Source of the DNA: Brachypodium distachyon
Lineage: Eukaryota; Streptophyta; Magnoliopsida; Poales; Poaceae
DNA length: 64,000 nucleotides
Direction of reading: 5' to 3'
Assembly: GCF_000005505.3 (NCBI RefSeq)
Contig: NC_016131.3
Location: forward strand, 64,651,355-64,715,354
Shown here: positions 46,419 through 57,091 of the stretch, piece after piece
Layout of the letters: every line of letters starts with the position of its first letter
How positions within the stretch are numbered: the first letter of the stretch is position 1
Notes under the pieces: model-generated
Seen by the model: only the letters and a program-made list of their open reading frames with translations
Told to the model about the DNA's origin: nothing
Databases searched by the model: none
Translations under genes and position numbers: made by a program

Positions 46419-48142
46419 TACTACTCATTAGTTAGTACTATCGTGTACTATCAGTACACAGGGGTATATGATGCCTCGTTATTTCGTACTCTAAATTGCA
46501 GCAGTGAATGACTAATGATTCCCAGATCCTTGCTGCCGTAATGTCTGTAACCTGATGCGATCGGGCATCCTTGTCGCCATGGCCGGATCGGCCCTACGCA
46601 TTGAAGCCTTCTTCATCGTGCAATCTTGGCATGTCAATGTGTACGGTGTACCTCCCCATTGTTCGATCGGATCCACCGCAGTAATAGGCGACGTTTCGTA
46701 CGACTATGCATGGCTGCGAACACTATTAAGCAAGATTAATAGTTATAGTCTGCTGTTGGCTGTAAGCATTATCATGTCATCTTTAAATAATATAATAACT
46801 AGCAAGTATAATAAGTTGGCTATAAGAAATATTACTTTATTAATAGTAGGCTCACATTACAGTCTCACAGAGTGTCTAAAAGTACGTGTTGCAGCTGGCT
46901 ACTAGTTAACATCCCACCTCTCTTCTCTCATCTCTTCTCTTTCCTCCAACTAAACATCAAAATAATATTTTAATTCTTGTAGCCAGCTTATAACCCACTG
47001 TTATTCTTACTCTTATGTATCCACGGATCTGTGGCCCGATGTCTGCACATTGATTGGTTGATACACCGCGAATTTATGATCGAAGCTGTCACGGCAGGAC
47101 GCGCCATGCATGATCCTGCATTAAAGAAGGAAAGATCTGACCATGAGTTCCTCTTCATATCCATTTTAGCCTGCGTCTGCGTATGTGTATCAGCATCCTG
47201 GTTGCTGGGACGTGCTGTACGCGTGTTTGATCCTTCCGTTCAGTTGTTGCTGGCACGTATGATTATGGCCGTGGTACTGGCAAATCGGCCTGAACCCGCT
47301 TTGGCGCTGTATTTGCGCTACGGACGTGAGATCCCATCCCAAGGATCCCGATGCAGATTAATGTGCCCGACGAGTTGGGCACAATTTCAGTGGGATCGCG
47401 GGATAGATACAATTTCACGGATCACGAAGATATGATATGATATGGGTGCAAATGTGTTTCTGCAGTAACAGTGTGCGTACGAATATTTGTTGCAGGTATT
47501 CCTTCCACTTGTTAGCATCGGGCCGTTTCACATCCGGGTTTGCTGAACTTGAGCCAGTTTTGTGAGGCTTGAAAGTTTTTTTTTTTGAAAGTTTTTTTTC
47601 TTGCTCACTGAATGCACACTACTCACCATAATCCCGTTGGTGTGCACTGTGCAGGAAGTGTTACGTCTGTTCTTCGATTATCGTCTGGCAAGATACATGG
47701 GGTGGGTCAAAAAATAAGAAGACTGATGGACGGAGGATGCCAATTCTTTTCTTTTTTAAAGGATGCCAATTCATGCCAAGATCACTTGGCTTCGTCACAT
47801 CATGTTCCGTTCTACAGCTGCGAAACCTGTTACCTGGACGGCTGGACATGATCAAATGACCATGTAAAACCCTCGCCACTTGAAAATCCATGTCTTGGAC
47901 AAACACATGGAGGAAGTGAAGTGGGCTGTTTTTCTGGGAAACCAGCCAAATTGGCATGTACGTAGCTCTCTGCTCTCACAAGCCACATACGGACATATCG
48001 ATACCCTGAAGCCGGGCGGTCTCGCGGCACGGCAAAACACAAAAGAAGGAGCGGAGCAGGCAGGGCACACGCCGCTGACCAACTAATCTTGGCCGGGCAC
48101 ACTCCCCCAATCGGCAGCAACCTCAAAAGTCAAAAAAAAAAC
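46366..48142. other. Intergenic region, no gene seen
   Basis: Around 46720-47010 an inverted-repeat-like segment (GCTGTTGGCTGTAAG ... CTTGTAGCCAGCTTATAAC) resembles grass hAT-type MITEs, but its boundaries are unclear. The remaining frames have no recognisable domain. Confidence 0.5.
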
Positions 48143-49591
48143 TTAAAAATACAGAGTACTAGACATCAACCAGAAACTGCAAACGAAATTAAGGATTGAC
48201 AAAATTAATTCACTACTGAATGCATGCTTAAGCGAAATCTCTGATTGAATCAAACGCGATAGAATACATGACACCAGCACGGAGGACACAACGGCCAACG
48301 GCGGCCAACTGGGCTGAGCAACTCCAACCCCACCCCTACATTTATGGTGCCCACTGTGGCTGTCGCACCAAGGACGGCCGTGCGCACGGCAGAAGCCGCA
48401 ATCACCGCCGCCGGTGGCGAGGACATCGTCACGGACGGCGGCGCCGCTTGGCCCACCGGTGCCGCCATTTCCCGCATCGGCGACTGTGTCAGCAGCAGCG
48501 TCGGATGGCGATCGCACCACCAGTGCTGCTACATTGGTTGACGTCTCGAGACTGGGTAGCGGGGCCCAGGTGTCGGCTGCCCAAGTGGGGCCATCCTCCA
48601 ACGCAGGCACCCAGCAGTTTGTGCGCGGGCTGTCTGCCGATGCTAATTCGGCAACCCTCCCTTTGGCGCGCGCCATGACCTCGTGCTCGACGTCGGCATC
48701 TGATTCCGATGACGACGACGCGTCGGAGTCCGAGTCCGACGCCGCCCAGTCGAGCACCGCCCGGGGAGACGGGAACGGAGACGGCGACGGCTCGCAGGCG
48801 TCGTCCGCGGAGAGGAACGGGTGGCGCAGCAGCTGCTCGCAGCTCCACCGCTCGCCCGCGTCCCGACGGAGGCACTTGTCGAGGAAGTCCCGGCAGGAGT
48901 CCGACACGCACGCGGCGGCGGGGAATTCGGGCCGCTTCCCGCCGAACCCGATGAGCAGCAGCATCGCGCCGACCTCGAGCCAGCCCCCGGTCTCCGACCA
49001 CGGCCGCTTCCCTGTCAGGAGCTCCACCGCGGTGCACCCGAGCGACCAGACGTCAGAAGCCGGCGTCGGCGCGCCCCCGCGGGCCACCTCTGGCGCCATC
49101 CACGCCGGCGTCCCGCGCGGGCCTCGCGGGGCCGGCTCCGACACGAGCCTCGCCGCGCCGAAATCCGCGAGTTTCGTCGAGTCGATGCCGCTGCCGAGGA
49201 GCACGTTCCTCCCCTTGACGTCCCCGTGCACCACCCCGGCCACGTCGTGGAGGTACTGCAGCGCGGACGCCACCCGCCGCAGCACGCGCCGCGCCGCGCG
49301 CTCGCCGAGCCCTCCTTTGGCCGCATCGGCCGCGGTGCCGCCCGGGACCAGCTCCATGTGGAGGTTCCTGGACGCGGCCGTGGCGTCGTCCCCGAGGTAC
49401 GCCACGACGTAGGGGGAGCGCAGCCGCCTCAGGATCCTGATCTCGCTCTCCAGGCACGCCATCGCCATCGCGCCGCCCTGCTTGGCGTCGACCGACTTCA
49501 CCGCGAACGCGCGCCCCGTGGCCCTGTCGACGGCCGAGTGCACCGTGCCGAAGGCCCCCTTGCCGATGCATTTCCCGCGCGTCCACTCCAT
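48143..49591 (-). CDS. MAPKKK17/18-like protein kinase, single exon, 482 aa
   Basis: Ser/Thr MAP kinase kinase kinase of the small MEKK group; Arabidopsis MAPKKK17/18 act in abscisic-acid signalling. Intronless, GC-rich. The start MEWTRGKCIG is chosen because the kinase domain begins at once, as in this group. The frame is open upstream to an ATG at 49763-49765, but that stretch is leader-like. Motifs: glycine loop GKGAFGTV (10-17), VAIK-type AVK (K32), catalytic HGDVKGRN (D124), DFG (143-145), GTPAWMAPEV (160-169), DVWSLGCT. After about residue 265 comes a Ser/Asp-rich tail (SDSDSDASSSSESDADVEHEV), an unusual Cys/His-rich patch (GDCGFCRAHGRPWCDSHSGH) and one or two hydrophobic segments near the end (LAVVSSVLVSCILSRL). 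A membrane-anchored tail would be atypical; the last 60 residues could instead reflect loss of an earlier stop. Confidence 0.92.
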   Translation of the reverse strand: MEWTRGKCIGKGAFGTVHSAVDRATGRAFAVKSVDAKQGGAMAMACLESEIRILRRLRSPYVVAYLGDDATAASRNLHMELVPGGTAADAAKGGLGERAARRVLRRVASALQYLHDVAGVVHGDVKGRNVLLGSGIDSTKLADFGAARLVSEPAPRGPRGTPAWMAPEVARGGAPTPASDVWSLGCTAVELLTGKRPWSETGGWLEVGAMLLLIGFGGKRPEFPAAACVSDSCRDFLDKCLRRDAGERWSCEQLLRHPFLSADDACEPSPSPFPSPRAVLDWAASDSDSDASSSSESDADVEHEVMARAKGRVAELASADSPRTNCWVPALEDGPTWAADTWAPLPSLETSTNVAALVVRSPSDAAADTVADAGNGGTGGPSGAAVRDDVLATGGGDCGFCRAHGRPWCDSHSGHHKCRGGVGVAQPSWPPLAVVSSVLVSCILSRLIQSEISLKHAFSSELILSILNFVCSFWLMSSTLYF

Positions 49592-49779
49592 GTGTGCCTG
49601 CCCCCTGTTGCCGCGGTCGGGATGACTGGAGAGTGAGCAGCGGAAACAGAGGAAACTCGGAGAGAAAACAGAGAGGTCTTTCTGTCTGTGTGTGTTTGTG
49701 GAGGAGTCAACGAACGAACAAAAGGAACGGAGCAGACGGTGTGAGGAGTCGCAAGAAGAGGGCAAGCGTGGCGATGGCG

Positions 49780-49787
49780 TATATATA
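49780..49787 (-). promoter_or_regulatory. TATA box of the MAPKKK gene
   Basis: TATATATA lies 189 bp upstream of the ATG at 49591. If it is used, transcription would start near 49750, so the upstream in-frame ATG at 49765 would lie at or before the start site and be excluded. Confidence 0.55.
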
Positions 49788-49796
49788 GGTGTGTGT

Positions 49797-49810
49797 GGGG
49801 GGGGGGGGGT
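49797..49810. repeat. Poly-G run
   Basis: Fourteen consecutive G on the + strand (C on the gene strand), just upstream of the MAPKKK TATA box. Confidence 0.9.
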
Positions 49811-52800
49811 GTTTTCTTTTCCGGCATTGCGTATATTTTTGTGGGCGAGAATTTCGGGCGTGTTTACTTTTGGGGGCTACGATTTCCTCTCGATTCGCAT
49901 GTTGGGCGCGGATGGGATATTAAATCGCTCGAATATTTCTGGGATATATCAATCAACTAGCAGGCCCTTTGGCTTGGCTTTGCGTCGGATAGCGAGTGCT
50001 GTGCAACTTGTGGTGTTATCTTCGGGGTGCAGCTCCGTTGAGGCCACATGGGCGAGGATCCATTTGGGGTCTGTTTCATGGATTGAGCCATCGAGGGTTC
50101 GGGTTGGATATGCGGATGGATGCAATCGACGTTGCGCACCTTTGAACGGGCCAGCTAGTATTAATACTCCATGTCCCAATGCATTGCCTTATGTGTCTTT
50201 GTTTTTTCCCAGCTGTTATCAGTTTGAAGCAAACAATTGTGACGCCGATTAAACATCTTGTTGGATGTGACATGGGAATTATCTCCGAGTGCACGCACAT
50301 GTCAGCATCACACCGTAAGCAGCAGAAAAAAGGTACCAAGAACTCAGTGAAAATCTTGCCATGTCCATAAGCACCAGTCTACACATCAAACCTGCGATTC
50401 AGGTGTCCACACATAACTACACTAGCATCCAAGAAAACCAATCTTGGTGTCTGACTCCAAATATCAGCGAAAGGATAGATAAACCACCCAAACACCAATG
50501 CACGGCACACCCCCTCCCATGAGGCCATGACCCTACACATCTGGAGCTCGATCCCAGATGCTGACATGGCACGCGCACACGCAAGGCTGTGATGACATGG
50601 AAGGACACGAGCGGCGCAGAGCTGGCCAGCCAAAAGAAAAGCAGGTAGGGAAGAAAGTTGTGGCCTGGGGCGGGGATACGAGTCGTGTGGGATCGGTGGC
50701 TCGTGGGATCGCGTCGCGGCGTTTGACGCGTGCGTCGCCATCGCCGCGCTCGGTTTCTCCCCGCCCATTGGCGCTCCTGTGCCGCCAAGGCGGACGTGCT
50801 CGCGGCCGAGCCACACAAGCGCAAAGCGAGCCCCGCAACCACCGACCTGGTAGTAGAGTAGTAGTACAAGTACTGCGACATCTGAGATGATGAGCAGCTT
50901 GACACTTTGACAGTAACTACTGTAGATGCCTGCAACTATTTTGTTGGAAGCCCTCGGTGGATATGAGATTTTTTAATTTTTTTGCATCCTCCTACTAATC
51001 CTGGTTCGGGCTCGTATAATTGGACATAACTTTAACAATTGTGATTTTGCATATGACAGGTCGGCAATCATTTGCAGCCTGCAGTATCTGATAATCCAGA
51101 GATTCCAGAGCCAATGATGTGGGTGATTAGCAATGATCGGAAGGAACATTCTCTATATGCCCGACTGAGCACAACTCATGTGCGCCCCATTTGGGAAGCA
51201 AACATTGCAAGGTTATATACACCAGGGAAAGAAATGCACCGCGTTCAAGCTTAAACGTGCGTTCCGTTTCGAAAAAGGAAAAAGAAGAAGAAGCTTAAAC
51301 CTGCGTCGGGGAGTGCACATTGGCACGACGCCGATGCATGTCTAGACAGGATTATGTGGCCGGCGTTCGTGCATATCTTCTTATCTTAGGGTCCGAGAGA
51401 TCCCGGATGTGTGCGAGATAACGGCTTAGTTATTACGGGGCAGCCGGGCACATATATCCAACCGATCCATGGACCCCAAGCTAGCGCCGGGGCTAGCTAA
51501 GAGATGCTAGGCATCCATTTGCTCGTGATCTTGACTTTCTTTTTCATGTGTGGCTTAGTGGTTGATGCGATCAACCTCCCCATACTCGTCGTATATGTAA
51601 TGCCGGATAAGATCTGCTATGATTCTCGCTGCGTGGTGAGGATGTCCAGCGAAAGAAGCACCCGATACTGCTACACAAGTAACGTAAGAGAAAAAAAAAA
51701 ATCACCGCTCAGGTTTTCACTTGTCTGAATCCCTTTGTTCTGCTTGTACGCCACCTGCTCTGACACCAGATTCCCATCACGTTTTACGGCTTCCTGGTTA
51801 CTTAACCAACTAACCAATCTAACAGGAAACTGGGAAGGCTGGCCCACGACTTTGCAGCTCTCAGAGTACGTACATCTTTCCCGGTCAAAATACTTTTGGG
51901 CATCGCTTTCTGGAGGAGCTGCCTCCATCCCATTCTTACGAGGACGGACGAGGGCCGCTAACAGGCGCATAATCAATTGTCTAATCCAGGGTGGGGAGAG
52001 CTGTTTCTCATTAATTAAAACAAACGATCCCGTGTGTTCCGTGTTACTTAAAGCATCCGCGCCCACCCAAGCCAGGTTCTCAGCACGCTGCCCATGCCAA
52101 AGATACGGTACGTCGGAGCTAGTACTGCTGCATGCGCGACCAGTCCTTTCCACGACGGAAGGGGGAAAGAAGCAGCAGTCAATTCAAATGATCAACTGAA
52201 TCTTCCGCCATAAGCCGGCACGACCGGCACGGCCAACGGAAGAAAGAAACGTTTTACGTGTGGGGGCTAGCTCGTTGCGCTGCACCATGGCATCGGCGTG
52301 AGAGGCAGCGACGGATCGACCGCCCAGATTGCCGCGGCGCGGTGTCTTCGGACGCTAAACACTAGCCGGGACAGGGAAACGTGGGGAGGCAACCGGCCGG
52401 AACCGACAGCCCTGGACCAGGGTGCTGGCCGCGCAGGCGAGGCCGAGAGAAATCACCGGGTCGGTGCCGCTGCCGCTGCCGCGCGCGCGATCGTGCCGAA
52501 CCCGCCGAGCCGCATGCCGTCCTCCTGGATCACCGCACGGTCGTTTTCGTGCCAGTTTTCGCGCCGGACCGCTGGTGCGAGGATATATGCCCGATACGGC
52601 ATGCATGTGTGGCGCGGCGTTTGTGGACCGTGGCGGCGAACCGGCCGCCGCGTCACGCACGCACGCAGGCCCAAGACATTTTTCTTTTTGCTAGAAAGGC
52701 GCGTGGTATTAGTCGCATCGAGCAGCAACGGCAGGAAAAATTGGCCATGTTGCCGTCACGTGCACAGCACCCACACGGTGAAAGCAAGATCTCTCTCGTG

Positions 52801-55800
52801 CCGTGTTCTGGGATTTTGGCCCCGGGCCGGCCTGCTGTGCCGATCTAGCCATGTTCTGATAACGATGCGTAAAACTGTCTCCGTCGATGCTACGCAAAAG
52901 ATGCGCTAGCTAGCTCGTGGATTTTTTTTTTTGCCTTTTACCGGCTGTGGCTCTTCGATGGAGCGGGAGAAGGGGAAAAAAAAAGGTCATGTCGCTCGTT
53001 GGCTGCTTCTGCTCGCCAGTAAGGCCACATGACCGTCCAATTTAACCAAAGGATCCCAGAACTATGTAATTAAGCGGACACAAATTACACTACATCGTGT
53101 GCTTGTTTCGACGGCCCGCTGTTGTGTGGAGCTCTACCACTTAGGATGCTTGCTTGGTTCGTGACTTGGATACATGTCTGCTACAGCTAGGCGTGTCTGA
53201 TAGTTGTCTCAGTATGGCAAGTTTTTCGCTGAAGAGACGTGCTTCAGAGCTACTACTAGAAAGTAAACATGATAATTGACACTCATCATATCAAGACAAG
53301 CAGGCAGCAGGTATGATCTGTCTGTCTGTCGAGGCATGTCCGTGCCGGCTCTGGACAGCGGGCAGGCAATTTTATTTGAAGGATTACCACAGCACCAGCT
53401 AGTTCGTGTATGCCGGCAACAACTTCCATCAAATCCCAAACCCCAGTCCGTTATAACGGGCGCAAGTTGCCGTGCCCGCGAACGGCGGATCTTTCCTCTG
53501 CCAGTGGCGAGTGCCAGGGTGAGATGCACGGCACCGGCCGGCCGCAAAGCCGCTGTCCCCCTCGCCTTCGTGCATCATCCATCCCACGACCAATTTTTTT
53601 GTTTAGTTACTTGCCTGTGACATCTGAGTCGTCACTTTGCCACATAAATTTCCCCGGGTCATGTCAGCGTATTGCAGAAATTATGTTAGTGGCAGTGTGT
53701 GGCCCCCCAGGAAAATGCAAGTAGTAGGACAGATTTTTGTAGCTCCATATATATGGATGGATAACTCAGCATGGCATCCGACGTAGTACCACGCCTGGCC
53801 TGAATGCCCAATTCATTCGCTAGAAAAAATAAAATTCAAAGGAGGAGGTCGGCGCCTTTCTGATCGCCACTGTCATTGTCACACTAGACGTATAGCACAA
53901 GTGCACGACACGGTTGTTTTTGTTCGGGAAGAACCTAAACTTATTAGTCTTGTTTAGACTGATATATATATATATCCTGTTAGTGATGACGCAGAGATTA
54001 AATGACCTAAATCGGCCATTGTTGTACATATAAGTCTGACTTTATTTATATAGTTTAGTATTCCATGATTCGCACAAAAAAATTATTGTTGTTTATTGCT
54101 ACAAGTTGCAGCCCTTTCAACTACTCCAAGTTGACGAACTGAATTCTGAAGAAAAGGGGAAAGGCTGAGGAATCGGTTGCTCACGCTCTGTGGCTCACTT
54201 CCCAACGGAATAACGAACATGTGCTGAGTGCCTGAGTACACTCAATATATGTGGGCATCTGAAAAGATCAGCCAACCACAGGTTAGTTTTCAGTTACGAT
54301 GAACAGTGCTTACGTTTGCTGGAAATGCAGTGAATTCACGCCATGTTGATCGTTGATGAAAAGTCGTTTAGGTGATTTGATTATCATATACTACCGGCTG
54401 AGCACAATGGTTCTGGTCAACTTTGAGCCGACAAAGTATATAATGCAGGCTGCTGCTGGGCTCCGAATTTCAGGTCGAACATGTATCCAAGTCGAATTTT
54501 AGTCCAATATAAAATCGCTTGATTATGATTATCTGCTAAATACACAAACCAACCCAGCCTTTTTTCAGCCTAACTGCTGTGCGAGACCAAACTTGGCCGG
54601 ACACGTCCCACCAGAAGTAATCTCTTCTTTCATGAACTTGCGCAAGACCTTATCAGTGCAAACAGCATCGCTGTCTCTCTTTTCCAGTGACAAACTGACA
54701 ATGCAATTTGATCTTTTTACCTTGGAAACTTTGCAGGCGACATACACGGAAGCAAACTTTGTAGGCATCTTTTTCTTTTCGCTTTGGAAGTGCGGGGGCA
54801 ACTTTGCAAAAATAAAAACAGTTGCTTAACTAGCAGTCAAGGCATAGCTGACCTCTGCCTCTAAAAATATAATGATTTAAAAGCTGATCTAGCCGCACAA
54901 ACTCTTCCTCTTCATTGGTCCATATCCAAGAATAGAACTCTTGGAGAAAAGAGATAGTCCTATATATCGAATGCCATGATTTTCAGTCCAAATGTGCGAT
55001 TGTACACAGATATTTATTAGTTCCTACACCCTTATAGGACAATTATTCGAGTATTCACACATCGCAATGGATAAAAGTTTTGCTTTGCGGGGTGTGGAGT
55101 GAATCACTCGCACCACTGGCACACATGATGACTACATCATCATCTGGATATGACCAGGTGAGGTGTTCAATATTGAACAATCAAGAAGCCCGCAGGAGAG
55201 AAGGAGAGAAGAAGAGAAGTTCAAACTTTGGCATGGCATATAGAATGGTAGACTTGCAGTGTCAGCAGAGCCGTTCAATGTTTGAGATGAAACCATTGTT
55301 GGGGACTTGGGCAGACGAGAAAGGGCAACCCCTGTGTTCTTCATCTTGCTTGGTCCGTCCTGTGTGGTCGGCAAGTCACCACACGATACATTTGGTCTGT
55401 TCTTATGATTGTGGGGGTTCGTCAGATGATCAGACTCATCATAGCCAACTGGGCAGGATATCTTGGCGCTGCAAATTAAAGAAACGCACGGGGAAAACAT
55501 ATGTGGCCATCGAGAAAGATCTTTTATTAGACTTTCCACAGCCCCACAGTGATTCATGCATCTACCCGTCTCACTCGCCTCAAGGAAAGGCCAGGCAGCA
55601 GATGAGAACAGCAGCATCAGGCAAAATCAGGCTAGAGACGATTTGTTGCTGGGTTCCTTGGTGTCTTCCGGGACGGCCTCTCTGCCCACAGCCTCCGGTC
55701 ACAGTATTACACGGTCAGAAAACCAGTCTAGTCCTCGGTTTTCCTGAAGCCAATCATGCGTTCCACATCACCGAAGTTAACCACAGAAAGTTCAGATCAT

Positions 55801-57091
55801 TGCATTTCCTTCAGAGATACGCCCAAATTTTCCAGTCTCCCAGATGGAGCCTTAATCCTTGCAGCCCGATGTTGCGGCCACGCACAATGGCCTAGTGGTC
55901 GGCCACAGACGGCCGGATAAGAACGTACACGGCACAGAGCATACATGGATTGATCTGCCCGTAAACATAATATAGTGCCCGGAGACAGCAACCCTGTGTA
56001 GAAAGCGTGTAGCAACTTGGGCGATCAGCAGAAGAAGCGCCAGGGTCTTTTTCAGATGACGGTTTGTGGCGAGGGTCGAATGGCTCATACAACAGAAGAA
56101 CCAGATCCGTTGGTCTTTCCACAAGAGAGTGCGAGTGAAAAAGAGAACCGCAGCGTCACTGCCCCGAATTGGATGCCTGCAGGAACCAGGAGATCAGATG
56201 GGGATCCACTTGAGATGGGGATGAGCTGAGCACAGCTGCACAGGTAGTGCGCAAGCTAAGCGGTACAGTGCTTCGGAGCAGTATGATCGTTGCGTCACCA
56301 GCAGCATATCTGTGTCTCGGATTTGGAGGTCAGTCTGCCCCACAACCACAAGTGAGATCCTGAGCAAGGGGACTTCATGCGGTAACACGGTGTTGGCATG
56401 TTTGCTGAACCAACGGTACCAGCTGCCTTTGGCTGTCGAGGACTTGAGAGCCTGTTTGCTTTGCGGCTGACGCGCCCCTGCAACGCCAGTGATTTGGCGA
56501 GCCCGCATCGCTTTTCTGAGAATCCACCCGCGTCAGTAGCTTTTTGTGCCCACGCACGGGCGAAATCTGGGCTGCAAAACCGCTCGCCCACAAATTGACG
56601 AGCCAACGGTTGGGGCGGTGGATCTGGGCAGAAGGCAAACAGGCCCTGAAAGTCGAAGCCAGTGGCCTGCGTTACAGCTCCCAAAAGGCAAGTTCCAATC
56701 ATGCAGAGTTGCAGACCGCAGAGATGCCAGAGAGTGACGGTCATCGGGCCGAATCAGAGCCCAGGTTTGCTCCTCACTTGTTCTAACCGGCCCAGATAAG
56801 AACAGACATAACTACCTTCTCAAAGATGAGCACAGTAGCAGATCTATGCTATTTCAGATCACACCCAACACAGTCATCAGAACATCGTTTTTATCAAAAT
56901 TGGAAGGGGTTTAGACATTATTGACAACTAAAGTACATGAGTTCATTGCTCCCGCCAAAACCCAACTCTTAGCAATGAACCAATGAATATCAGGCACTGG
57001 AACAGTTACTTTGACGGTTTCCGTGTGCCGCCACCAATTCAAAATGACGAAGACTTACCAAAAATTTCAGTGTTGCTTTGAAGTATGGGGG
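49811..57091. other. Long intergenic region, no gene identified
   Basis: Several frames of 100-270 codons occur (for example 50379-50935, 52298-52909, 55080-55895 and 56295-56744). They overlap on both strands, lack recognisable domains and have no supporting splice structure. No clear transposase, LTR or Stowaway element was seen. A short AT dinucleotide run lies near 53962-53974. Unrecognised genes or non-coding RNAs cannot be excluded. Confidence 0.45.

Noticed and set aside
48414..49636. 332- and 271-codon + strand frames opposite the MAPKKK
   Set aside because: Shadows of the kinase reading frame. The minus strand has all kinase motifs in order.
52298..52909. 203-codon frame as a gene
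   Set aside because: Overlapping frames on both strands in a GC-rich stretch, no recognisable domain and no coherent exon structure.
55080..55895. 271-codon frame as a gene
   Set aside because: No domain, atypical composition, and an equally open 161-codon frame on the opposite strand.
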